The notes beneath the pieces are model-generated. The model was not told the DNA's origin. It saw nothing but the letters and a program-made list of their open reading frames with translations, and searched no databases. From Candidatus Zixiibacteriota bacterium (GTDB lineage: Bacteria; Zixibacteria; MSB-5A5; GN15; PGXB01), in the NCBI GenBank assembly GCA_016933955.1, contig JAFGTT010000012.1, forward strand, positions 62,001 through 126,000: a stretch of DNA of 64,000 nucleotides, in the 5' to 3' direction. Position 1 is the stretch's first letter; each line of letters opens with the position of its first letter. This document shows, piece after piece, positions 44,641-53,179 of the stretch. The position numbers were made by a program, and so were the translations under genes.

Positions 44641-46026
44641 TTAATTATCGTCGGCCGTCAGCAGTTCCACCGGACCCAGATCCATCAAACCACTCTTCAC
44701 CGACACTTCCGGTCCGATAATAATAATTGTCCACTTATTAAAATCCAGGTCCTTCCGGGCGGCCTGCTTCAGGGCCGCAGGATCCACCGAATCAATCGTT
44801 TTCAGCATGGTTTCATTATAGTCAAACTTAAGTCCCAGGCCATACAGCCAGGTTAACTGCTTCAGGGTCGTTGACGGCGATTCGAAGTACATCGGTACCA
44901 CCCCGCGGAAAAAATTCGCGGCCCCTTTCAGTTCCTGCGCCGGGATCCTGATATTCTTTATCTCTTCTATTATCCTCAGTGCCCCATGAACCGCATCGGG
45001 AGCCATATCATTGGCGGCGGCACCATGTATTTCCCAGACCCCGCCGCCTTTCAGCCAGTGAATCCGGGAACTTATGCCTGTGGCCAGATCCTGCTCCTTG
45101 ACAAGACTTCGAAACAATCGCGAGATTTCGCCCGAACTGCCCAGAATATAATCAAGCAGGATAACCGCCGGGCTTTCGGAATCGTCGAGATGTCCTATTG
45201 GCCGCCCGATAACGAATTCCGTGCTGGGAGCTTCCGGGCTATCGATAATAAAGATGCGAAGAGTATCCTGATCAATGGGTATACTTACCGGAGAGGCATT
45301 TTTAACTTTTCCGGACCATTCCGAAAAAAGCGATTTTATTATTTTCTTAACCTCTTTACCATCAAAATCGCCGCCAACCGCCAGAATGGCGTTGTTCGGA
45401 CGGAAATACCGCTCACGGAATTTCTTCACCAGATCGATATTGATACGTCGCAATCCGGAACGGGAGCCGCGAGGATTAAGGCCGTACCCTTCATCACCAT
45501 ATATCATCTCGAACAGAGTGTTGGTTAATCTATCCTCTGGTACGGAGTTGGACTGCATCAGCCGCGAAACCGCATTCCGTCGAAGACGGCTCAAATCAGC
45601 CTCCTCCGGTTCCGAACGAATAACCATCTCGGATAATGCGGCCAGGCCGAATTTTATATCCCGGGAAAGAAAATTCCCGGATATAACCGCACCGTCCCGA
45701 TCAGCCGATGATTCCAGTATTCCTCCAACCGAATCCACCGCCTCGATCAGCAGGTCCCCGGGGTATTCGGACGTACCCTCCCTGAGTATCTGCACCGCCA
45801 GGTTGGCCAGACCGGAATATCTCGATGAATCGGCCTCGGAACCGATCCCGAATTGCAATCTGAAATCCACCAGAGGAAATCGATGATCTTCAACCATGAC
45901 TACTTTTAAACCATTGGCCAGCGTAAATTCGGAATATTCCGGAATCAATCCGGCAAAACATGTCCCGACAGACAGAAGTCCGGTTGACAAAATTATGACA
46001 ACCGATATGAAAACCTTATTCTTCAT
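44641..46026 (-). CDS. M16 peptidase-like protein, zinc motif lost (second pair)
   Basis: A 461-aa exported M16-fold protein (signal peptide VFISVVIILSTGLLSVGTCFA). At the HxxEH position the sequence reads A-N-L-A-V-Q (YSGLANLAVQILREGT), so zinc is not bound. M16 landmarks are otherwise present (FTLANGLKVVMVEDH, FRPNNAILAVGGDFD, LDYILGSSGEISRLFRSL). It overlaps the partner by 4 nt (46023-46026), last gene of its operon. Confidence 0.88.
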   Translation of the reverse strand: MKNKVFISVVIILSTGLLSVGTCFAGLIPEYSEFTLANGLKVVMVEDHRFPLVDFRLQFGIGSEADSSRYSGLANLAVQILREGTSEYPGDLLIEAVDSVGGILESSADRDGAVISGNFLSRDIKFGLAALSEMVIRSEPEEADLSRLRRNAVSRLMQSNSVPEDRLTNTLFEMIYGDEGYGLNPRGSRSGLRRINIDLVKKFRERYFRPNNAILAVGGDFDGKEVKKIIKSLFSEWSGKVKNASPVSIPIDQDTLRIFIIDSPEAPSTEFVIGRPIGHLDDSESPAVILLDYILGSSGEISRLFRSLVKEQDLATGISSRIHWLKGGGVWEIHGAAANDMAPDAVHGALRIIEEIKNIRIPAQELKGAANFFRGVVPMYFESPSTTLKQLTWLYGLGLKFDYNETMLKTIDSVDPAALKQAARKDLDFNKWTIIIIGPEVSVKSGLMDLGPVELLTADDN

Positions 46027-47381
46027 TGTTCTGTATGTTGCTCCCTTGCCCCCACCGGTGATTCAGCCGAGTAAAGCATGACACCCGTCCGATTCTCCCG
46101 TCCCAAATACCTGATGGCCGTCTCAAGGATATTCTCTTTGTTGACCGCCCGCACCTGCTTGACATATTTAACCGAGTAATCATGATCCCGGGCAATAATT
46201 TCATGAAAACCAATTATTCCGGCCGTCCGGTCTATATCTCTGATGGCCCGGTAATAATCCACCTCAATCCGGTTTTTCGCTCTCTCCAGTTCAGCATCGC
46301 TGACCAATTCGGTTTTCAATCGTTCGATTTCCCCGCAGATCTGTTTTTCCGCCTCATCCATCGGAGTATCATAATTGAGTATGGCATAAACATAGAACAT
46401 TCCCGGATCCTCGGTTCGAAATACGCCTCCGCCGATATACATGGCCGACTTTTCCTCGACAATCATCTTCCGTTTCAACCGGGAGAATTCCCCGCCCGCC
46501 AGAATATAATTGATAAGGCCAAGTTTGGGAAAATCCTCATGAGTCGCTTCAGGTGCATGAAAACCCAGCAATATCGCCGGTATGCCCACAAATCCTTGAA
46601 TTCGGGAGAATCGTTCGCCGATTTGATCCGGTTCGATTATTCTCCGGCGTTCCGGAACACCGTACGACACAATGGGTCCGAATAACTCCCTGACCCTGGT
46701 TGTCAGAGCCGCCAAATCGAAATCGCCGAAAACCACCAGGGTGGCGTTGGCCGGTTGAAAAAAACTCCGATAATAATTCTTGACATCCTCGATAGTAATA
46801 CTGTTCACATCTCCGGGCCAGCCGAAAAAAGGATTGCGATAGGTGTGAGATTTATAGGCCAGGTTCATGAATTCTTCGTTGATATGGCCGTAAATGGAAC
46901 TCTCTATATTGACCAGACGATCCCGTCTGAGAGCATCTTTGGCCAGCAGAAGATTCTCAATCGTAATGACAACATTCTGCATCCGGTCCGATTCCAGATA
47001 AAGCACCGTATCAAGAAGATTCGAGGGTATTTTGGTGACGAACCAGGTCAGGTCAAAATCCACTTCACTGCCGCTGAATCCGCCGCCCGATTGGATAATC
47101 CGGGTAAAATTGTCATGGTCATTTCTGGGGGTGCCATAGGCAATTATTTGGCGGCAAAGCTGGCTGATTCCGGTCCGACCGGGCATCTCATCCTTGATAC
47201 CGACATGATAAATAAGAGCCACCGAGACCAGAGGCGTCGCCCGATCCTCGCAGGTAATTAATGTCAGGCCGTTGGGAAGAATCGTCTTGCCGACTTCCTG
47301 GCCGGCCGGAGAAACAACCGGCAAACCAGCAATTATAAGCAGGCCGCAAATTGTCAGCAGGTATTTTACAGTGCCGTTCAT
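46023..47381 (-). CDS. M16 peptidase-like protein, zinc motif lost (second pair)
   Basis: A 452-aa exported M16-fold protein. Start at ATG 47381 gives a good signal peptide (YLLTICGLLIIAGLPVVSPAG) with GGGG upstream; a TTG further up has no support. HxxEH is replaced by Q-L-C-R-Q (TGISQLCRQIIAYGT) and the third-ligand region by RRDR. The fold is otherwise whole: ILPNGLTLITCEDR, FFQPANATLVVFGDFD, NYILAGGEFSRLKRKMI. In usual M16B pairs this position holds the active member. A binding or chaperone role is therefore more likely than proteolysis. Confidence 0.88.
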   Translation of the reverse strand: MNGTVKYLLTICGLLIIAGLPVVSPAGQEVGKTILPNGLTLITCEDRATPLVSVALIYHVGIKDEMPGRTGISQLCRQIIAYGTPRNDHDNFTRIIQSGGGFSGSEVDFDLTWFVTKIPSNLLDTVLYLESDRMQNVVITIENLLLAKDALRRDRLVNIESSIYGHINEEFMNLAYKSHTYRNPFFGWPGDVNSITIEDVKNYYRSFFQPANATLVVFGDFDLAALTTRVRELFGPIVSYGVPERRRIIEPDQIGERFSRIQGFVGIPAILLGFHAPEATHEDFPKLGLINYILAGGEFSRLKRKMIVEEKSAMYIGGGVFRTEDPGMFYVYAILNYDTPMDEAEKQICGEIERLKTELVSDAELERAKNRIEVDYYRAIRDIDRTAGIIGFHEIIARDHDYSVKYVKQVRAVNKENILETAIRYLGRENRTGVMLYSAESPVGAREQHTEQ

Positions 47382-47530
47382 CAGCCCCAAATTAAAAAAA
47401 ATATGCCATATTGGCAATAATTTTCCATGGCGTCGATATATGAAACGTGCTCTACCAATAAAGGTTTCATTCTTACCGGCAGTTAATCACATATTGGTAT
47501 TCCGGGCAGGGAATCCCGGAAGTGGTTGCT

Positions 47531-48367
47531 TTATTTTATCAGGGATTCCTGTGAGCCGTTGACCAAACCGGCATAAAACGATGTGGCGTCGTTTCGGTTG
47601 CCTTTGCGATGACGGCCCTGTAGACCAAGGAAGTACTGGGTCAAATTGACTCTGGCCCCGATTTCAAAATTTTCATCATTATCCAGACTGGCATAAATTT
47701 CCGTTCCCTTGATGGGATAGATATTTATTCCGTAGTTATACGATGCCCCGGAAAGACTCTGGCCGGTTGAAAGACTTACCTCGATCGAAAGGGCGATCAG
47801 ATTCCGGTCCATGATGTATGTCAGCGAATAAACCTGCTCGATATCGCTTTTTTCCCCCGCAACGCGACTTCTGTTTAAATTCGTAAATGTCGCCGCTATC
47901 GAGTATTTTGGATTCTCGCGAAGAATAAAACCGAGATTCCAGAGATGCTTTTTATGATACCCCTCCGGCCCCTCCGGGATATACAAATAGGAACCGCCAA
48001 TATAGAAACCGTGACTCAGCTTCTGTCCCAACCCGAAGATATATTCGCGGTAATCATCTCCCAGAAAATGGCGCAGACGCCGATAGCCAATACCGATCCC
48101 CTCACCGGTGAGATTCAATCCCCAGTTATCGGCGAACTCCCCGTCGTAATACTCCCCTATGACCTGTGTGCAAATGGCGGTATATAATCCCAGTCCGGCC
48201 GGATTTATCCAGGTCGCTTCCGGACCGTTGACCATTGAAATGAACCGATGGTAATAGACTCCTTCGGGAAGAATCAGACGGTCAGCCGCAGTCGCCGGTG
48301 AAACAAATATACCGCCCCCCAGGATGGCGGCCATTAAGACTGCTATAATGCCTTTGAATCGTATCAT
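47531..48367 (-). CDS. outer-membrane beta-barrel protein, FadL/PorV-like
   Basis: A 278-aa exported protein (signal peptide IIAVLMAAILGGGIFVSPATAA). The N-terminal NGPEATWINPAGLGLY matches the 'xxATxxNPAGL' hallmark of FadL/PorV/UPF0164-type barrels. Amphipathic strands continue to the end (IFGLGQKLSHGFYIGGSYLYI, INIYPIKGTEIYASLDND, YFLGLQGRHR). It lies 4 nt after the DUF4097-like gene and 150 nt before the M16 pair. Function unknown. The downstream 47382-47530 holds a CCGGGA hairpin without a T-tract. Confidence 0.75.
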   Translation of the reverse strand: MIRFKGIIAVLMAAILGGGIFVSPATAADRLILPEGVYYHRFISMVNGPEATWINPAGLGLYTAICTQVIGEYYDGEFADNWGLNLTGEGIGIGYRRLRHFLGDDYREYIFGLGQKLSHGFYIGGSYLYIPEGPEGYHKKHLWNLGFILRENPKYSIAATFTNLNRSRVAGEKSDIEQVYSLTYIMDRNLIALSIEVSLSTGQSLSGASYNYGINIYPIKGTEIYASLDNDENFEIGARVNLTQYFLGLQGRHRKGNRNDATSFYAGLVNGSQESLIK

Positions 48368-48371
48368 CAGT

Positions 48372-49421
48372 TTAACGGACTCCTTCGATACTTATATCGG
48401 CATTACCGCCCAGATCAATCGTTATCTGCCCCTCACCATCACCGGATACCATTTCCATCCGATTACGGGTTACCTGAAGCGGCTTAACCGGAATATCCAC
48501 GACATGAATCTCCCCGTCGGGATTGACCTCAAGCGAAAAATTCGCCGATAGGTCTTTTGGCACGGCCAGCTCGACATCTTCATAATTATTGGTTATCGCC
48601 AGATAGGCGTCGCTCAGTTTTTCGATCTCCATCCTGATCGGGCAATGATTTCCGATTATCCGGGTATTCTCACCCACCAGTTGTATGCCACTCAGACGTA
48701 TTTTACCGAAACTACTCCTGACCACAAAAGACCCGGTGGCGCCATCGATCAAGATGTTCCCGTTTTCGTTTTTTATTCGGGCCGGCTCGAAACTGGTTAC
48801 CATATTCTTGATCCGAATATCCGCATTGGTGGTATTGATTACTACCTCGCCCTTAATATCTTTCAGGCTTATATCCCGGCTGGTGGTGGTCAGTTCGATC
48901 CGGTCCTGTATATTCTGGGCATCAATCTGCCCGAACGACCCCTCATTCTTGACCGATGAAAAGGGACCATCGACAATCAAATCAAAATAATCGGCATCGA
49001 CTTCAATCCGCGACCCGGCCGGAATATCAAGATTCCCCTCAATTATCCCGGCCTCGTCACTGCTGGACCAGGGAGCCGGATTGGGCGAACGCAACAACAG
49101 GTTCAACCCATCTATGGATTTCTGTAACTCCACCTGAATAAGATCGGCATAATCGATTGCTTTGGAATGCGATGATGTCTTGATGATTTTCTTATAACTG
49201 AACCTGGCCTCATTGTTATCCCCGACATTGATATATAACTTCCCGGACAGGTACGAGGCCGCCGTAATCGTTATCAGGCCGCCGGACTCGGCTTTTTCCG
49301 ATACGACTTCCTCCCTGGTTCCGAAGCGGCCGTCACCAAGTTCATAAATTTCGGTTCCTGTGGTGATCAACACAAAAGTAATCCAGGCAATCGGTATAAA
49401 CAGCAATGTCCTTTTATTCAT
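48372..49421 (-). CDS. DUF4097-type beta-helix exported protein
   Basis: A 349-aa protein with an N-terminal hydrophobic segment (TLLFIPIAWITFVLITTG) and a long run of short beta repeats of the putative-adhesin DUF4097 type (RIEVDADYFDLIVDGPFSSVKNEGSFGQIDA, ELTTTSRDISLKDIKGEVVINTTNADIRIKN). The fold is a parallel beta-helix, probably periplasmic or surface. It lies 3 nt after the SpoU gene, so both share a transcript. Confidence 0.75.
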   Translation of the reverse strand: MNKRTLLFIPIAWITFVLITTGTEIYELGDGRFGTREEVVSEKAESGGLITITAASYLSGKLYINVGDNNEARFSYKKIIKTSSHSKAIDYADLIQVELQKSIDGLNLLLRSPNPAPWSSSDEAGIIEGNLDIPAGSRIEVDADYFDLIVDGPFSSVKNEGSFGQIDAQNIQDRIELTTTSRDISLKDIKGEVVINTTNADIRIKNMVTSFEPARIKNENGNILIDGATGSFVVRSSFGKIRLSGIQLVGENTRIIGNHCPIRMEIEKLSDAYLAITNNYEDVELAVPKDLSANFSLEVNPDGEIHVVDIPVKPLQVTRNRMEMVSGDGEGQITIDLGGNADISIEGVR

Positions 49422-49424
49422 ATC

Positions 49425-50225
49425 TCAGTCCTTCCCCGAAAACAAATCATACAGCTCTTTCATTAAAATCGAGCCCGCCACCGCGGCATTGAGGGATTCC
49501 ACCCGGTCGCTGTGGCCTATTCTTATCCGGGCATCCGCCCCGGCGATATATACTTCGGAAATCCCCTCCGCCTCGGAACCAATGGCCAGAATAAAGCCGT
49601 CTTCAAGGCGGAGATCCCCGGAAATTACCCCAAGGTCATCTCCATGCAAATCGCCGACCAAAAGCGGTAATTTTCGATCCCGATGCCATTTATCAAAAAA
49701 TGATGATGTCATTCCATATACCGGTACGGCGAATATCGCTCCCGATGATGATCGGACCACCTTGGGATTGTACGGATCCACGGTGCTCCCTGTCAGCAGA
49801 ATCATATCGATACCGAAAGCCGCCGCCGAGCGAATCAACGTCCCGGCATTACCGGGATCGGAGATATTATCGATCAATAGGAAATTCCTGTAATTGCTGT
49901 CATTCAGGTCACCCGGATTAGCCTCGGTAATATTGAACAACCCGATCAAACCCTGGGAATGTTCCGTATCCGATAACTGATCCAGATCTCTGGCGGTAAT
50001 CATTTCCACCGCAACTCCCCGCCCCTGAAAATCATTGACAAGTTTCAATCCTCTCTCACCGATCAGGGTTTCCGAGTAAAAAACCCTCTCCGGCATCCGC
50101 TCATGGCGCAGGGCTTCCTCTAAAAGGCGGACCCCCTCGGCTATAAATTGCCGATATTCCGAGCGTCCCTTTTTTCTCAGCAATGACCTGAGTCGTTTTT
50201 TTTCGGTTTGAGTCAGCTTCGACAA
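49425..50225 (-). CDS. SpoU/TrmH-family RNA 2'-O-methyltransferase
   Basis: A 266-aa SPOUT-class methyltransferase: an N-terminal substrate-binding domain (RQFIAEGVRLLEEAL) and a trefoil-knot catalytic domain with DNISDPGNAGTLIRSAAAFG (motif 1), AIGSEAEGIS (motif 2) and SDRVESLNAAVAGSI (motif 3). It most resembles the RlmB/TsnR-type rRNA methylases. The start is TTG at 50225 without a clear ribosome binding site. Confidence 0.92.
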   Translation of the reverse strand: MSKLTQTEKKRLRSLLRKKGRSEYRQFIAEGVRLLEEALRHERMPERVFYSETLIGERGLKLVNDFQGRGVAVEMITARDLDQLSDTEHSQGLIGLFNITEANPGDLNDSNYRNFLLIDNISDPGNAGTLIRSAAAFGIDMILLTGSTVDPYNPKVVRSSSGAIFAVPVYGMTSSFFDKWHRDRKLPLLVGDLHGDDLGVISGDLRLEDGFILAIGSEAEGISEVYIAGADARIRIGHSDRVESLNAAVAGSILMKELYDLFSGKD

Positions 50226-50274
50226 TATTGCTTGCTTTTAGTTATCACGCACCTTTATTAATTCCATTAAACAT

Positions 50275-52911
50275 ATGAAACTGAGTAAAATGCAAGCTAA
50301 ATCTATCGGGCTGATTATGCTCGTCTGCCTGATTCTGGCCGGGACCGCCGTCGGCGACACCACCACCATTCGGATCGGCTGGTGCGAAACAGGCTATCAG
50401 CCGGCCGAAGCGGGATATAAAATCGGGCTGGCTTTATCCGGGGGCGGAGCCCGGGGGTTGGCTCAAATCGGCGTTTTAAAGGCCTTCGAGGAAGCCGATA
50501 TCCGGATCGGCGCTATTGCCGGAACTTCCATCGGCGGTATTATCGGGGGACTCTATGCCTCCGGTTACAGCGCCGATGACCTCGACAGTATTATCGGTGA
50601 TATCGACTTCAATAAACTGTTTACCAATAAACCGGCCCGGATGTCCATGTTCCCCACCCAGCGGGAGGAGATGGAACGATATTTGATATCCATTCGGTTC
50701 GATGGTTTTCATCCCTATATTCCCAGCGGCCTGACCGCCGGACAGAGACTGAGCGACCTCCTCAGCCGCCTGACCATGAAAGCCAATTACATTTCCGGAG
50801 GCGATTTCAATCGTTTGCATATCCCCTATAGAGCCGTCACTACCGATATTGTCTCCGGTCGCGAAAAAATCCTCGCCAGAGGAAATCTGGCCGATGCCAT
50901 GAGAGCCACGATGGCTTTCCCGCTGGCCTTTACCGGCGTGGAAACCGGGGATATGATCCTGATGGATGGAGGCATGGTCGATCCTATCCCGGTCAATGTC
51001 GTCCGCCGCCTTGCCCCTGATCTCGATTTAATCGTCGCCGTCAATACCACCAGCGATCTCCTGCCGAAAGATAAAATCAACGATCCGGTCGATATCGCCA
51101 ACCAGGTCACTTCCATCATGACCATCGACAAACTCGAGACGGCTCTCCGCGAGGCGGATTTGGTCATATCCCCCGATCTGTCTCAATATCCCGGCACTGA
51201 TTTCGATAAAGCCGACAGCCTGATTGAACTGGGCTACAAGGCCGGAAAGGCCATTATCCCGGAACTGGAGTGGGTTCTGGATAACAGCCATGAAACGCGT
51301 TTGCTCCATCTGGTCGACATCTGTTTTGAAACACCGGGCCTTGAATATGAAAAGCATGCTTTTCCTCTGAAAACAGGAACGATTATTTCCGCCGATTCGA
51401 TAAATATCCTGATCAATTGTTTTTTCAGCGACCATCAACTGCTTTGCCTTGAAACAAATATCATCGACCTTCCCTCGAAACCCGGTCAATCAGATAACGT
51501 TGCTGTCCTGGTAAAAATGACACCCCGACCCGACATGTCGCGGCTTTCGGTCATAATCAATGGTAACCATATTTTCAGCGATTCTCTGCTGGCCGGATTG
51601 CTGAGTACCGAAGACAATTTTCTTTCGGCCGAGGATATCGAATCCTTTTCCGACAGCCTGGTGGCGCTTTATAAATACAGGGGGTTCGACCTGGCTCATG
51701 TCCGAAGGCTGACTTTTGATCCCGAAAACAATACCCTGAACATTGATATCGATGAAGCCATAATCGAGGCAATCAAAGTAACCGGCAACAAACGGACCAA
51801 ACAATGGCTGATTAAAGCCAATTTCCCCTTAAATATCAACCGCCCCTTCAATTCCCGTGAAGCCCGCAAAGGCATTAACAATATCTTTGCCACCGACCTG
51901 TTCGAACGGGTAACCATGAATATTGTCCCCGGAGACAGCGGCGCCATTGTCCGCATTGCGGTCGAGGAGCGTAAATTCACCCAGCTTCGTCTGGGCTGGC
52001 ACTGGGATGATGAATACTACAGCGAGCAGTTTCTGGAAATCCTCGATGATAATCTGTTCGGTACCGGCCAGGAATTTCTTGTCCACGCCCGCTATGCCGA
52101 CCGCCGCCAGAGATATGAATTATCCCTCAAGGCCGATCGTTTTTTCTCCACCTACCTGACCTATCGAACCAGGGCCTTCTATAACATCCTCGATCGCAAA
52201 ATTTATAATCCCGATGGTGAAACCGATTCATCTTTCCGGGAAAACAGCTATGGGTTCGAATTCCTCCTCGGTCACCAGCTGGCCCGTCTGGGTACCTTAA
52301 CCAGTGGGGTCAGATGGGAAAATGTGGAAAATAAATATTCACCGGGAGGAAGAATCGAAAAGATCAAACTTCGCTCCCTGGAACTTAATTCCCGTGTCGA
52401 GACCATAAATCGCTATCCCTTCCCGACCGGCGGGAAAAAACACCTCTTCAATTTAAGATATGCCGCCGATATTCTGGGAGGACAAATAGAGTATACCCGG
52501 ATTTTCAGTTCCATTGAATCCTATTTTTCCATTACTGACCGGATTAATTTCCATCCCCGGCTGGCTATCGGGCATATCGATGCCGAACACGGCCTTCCCG
52601 ATTCCGAAAAATTTTACCTCGGCGGTCATTATTCTTTTTATGGCTTTCAAACCGATGAACTGGTCGACGGCAAAATGATCCAGGGCAATTTCGAGCTTCG
52701 ATTTAAATTACCGTATCGCTTCTACCTCTCCTCGCGATATGATCTCGGTCAGGTTTACAGCACGGTCGATCAGATCAAATTGAAGAATATTCGTCATGGT
52801 TTCGGATTTTCGCTGGCCTATGATTCGCCTATCGGTCCGATCGATTTCGGCTACGGCAAATCCGGTAATCATCCGGATCAATTTTATATCGATATCGGAC
52901 TCGCATTCTGA
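50275..52911 (+). CDS. PlpD-like patatin phospholipase fused to POTRA and Omp85 barrel
   Basis: An 878-aa single-chain type Vd secretion protein. Signal peptide (IGLIMLVCLILAGTAVG), then patatin: oxyanion GGGARG (56-61), nucleophile Ser85 in GTSIG, and Asp231 in DGGMV. A linker (about 340-480) leads to a POTRA domain (about 485-560, ending in IVRIAVEERKFTQLRLGWHWDDEYYSEQF) and a 16-strand Omp85/BamA-type barrel ending in FYIDIGLAF, with the C-terminal Phe of outer-membrane proteins. The lipase would be displayed or released outside the cell. Divergent from the SpoU gene by 49 nt. Confidence 0.92.
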   Translation: MKLSKMQAKSIGLIMLVCLILAGTAVGDTTTIRIGWCETGYQPAEAGYKIGLALSGGGARGLAQIGVLKAFEEADIRIGAIAGTSIGGIIGGLYASGYSADDLDSIIGDIDFNKLFTNKPARMSMFPTQREEMERYLISIRFDGFHPYIPSGLTAGQRLSDLLSRLTMKANYISGGDFNRLHIPYRAVTTDIVSGREKILARGNLADAMRATMAFPLAFTGVETGDMILMDGGMVDPIPVNVVRRLAPDLDLIVAVNTTSDLLPKDKINDPVDIANQVTSIMTIDKLETALREADLVISPDLSQYPGTDFDKADSLIELGYKAGKAIIPELEWVLDNSHETRLLHLVDICFETPGLEYEKHAFPLKTGTIISADSINILINCFFSDHQLLCLETNIIDLPSKPGQSDNVAVLVKMTPRPDMSRLSVIINGNHIFSDSLLAGLLSTEDNFLSAEDIESFSDSLVALYKYRGFDLAHVRRLTFDPENNTLNIDIDEAIIEAIKVTGNKRTKQWLIKANFPLNINRPFNSREARKGINNIFATDLFERVTMNIVPGDSGAIVRIAVEERKFTQLRLGWHWDDEYYSEQFLEILDDNLFGTGQEFLVHARYADRRQRYELSLKADRFFSTYLTYRTRAFYNILDRKIYNPDGETDSSFRENSYGFEFLLGHQLARLGTLTSGVRWENVENKYSPGGRIEKIKLRSLELNSRVETINRYPFPTGGKKHLFNLRYAADILGGQIEYTRIFSSIESYFSITDRINFHPRLAIGHIDAEHGLPDSEKFYLGGHYSFYGFQTDELVDGKMIQGNFELRFKLPYRFYLSSRYDLGQVYSTVDQIKLKNIRHGFGFSLAYDSPIGPIDFGYGKSGNHPDQFYIDIGLAF

Positions 52912-52968
52912 ATTTCCCCTTGAAACATCCGCAATTGATCTCTAACCGCAAGTGAGACAATTCCCCGC

Positions 52969-52996
52969 TTGACAAAAGGGCTTCTGTGCGTATTTT
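52969..52996 (+). promoter_or_regulatory. sigma-70-type promoter of the M6 protease gene
   Basis: TTGACA (52969-52974), 16-nt spacer, TATTTT (52991-52996), giving a leader of about 175 nt before the ATG at 53180. The remaining leader shows no recognised riboswitch. Confidence 0.6.
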
Positions 52997-53179
52997 ATAA
53001 AATAGAAAAATAAAGATCCCTCAGATACCCGCCATACGCCATATTTTAGTGAAGGGTGACAGGAGAATACCGAAAAAATATAATAACGGACCGGACTGGT
53101 CTGCCTGCGGCAGTGAACAAATTGAATTCGGTCTTGTTAAAGGAATAGGAATTTTAATCTAAACTCGGGGAATATAATT

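Noticed and set aside
47400-47530. Palindromes (GCCATATTGGC-like and CCGGGA hairpin) between the M16 pair and the barrel gene
   Set aside because: Neither is followed by a T-tract nor placed at a promoter; too weak to call a terminator or operator.
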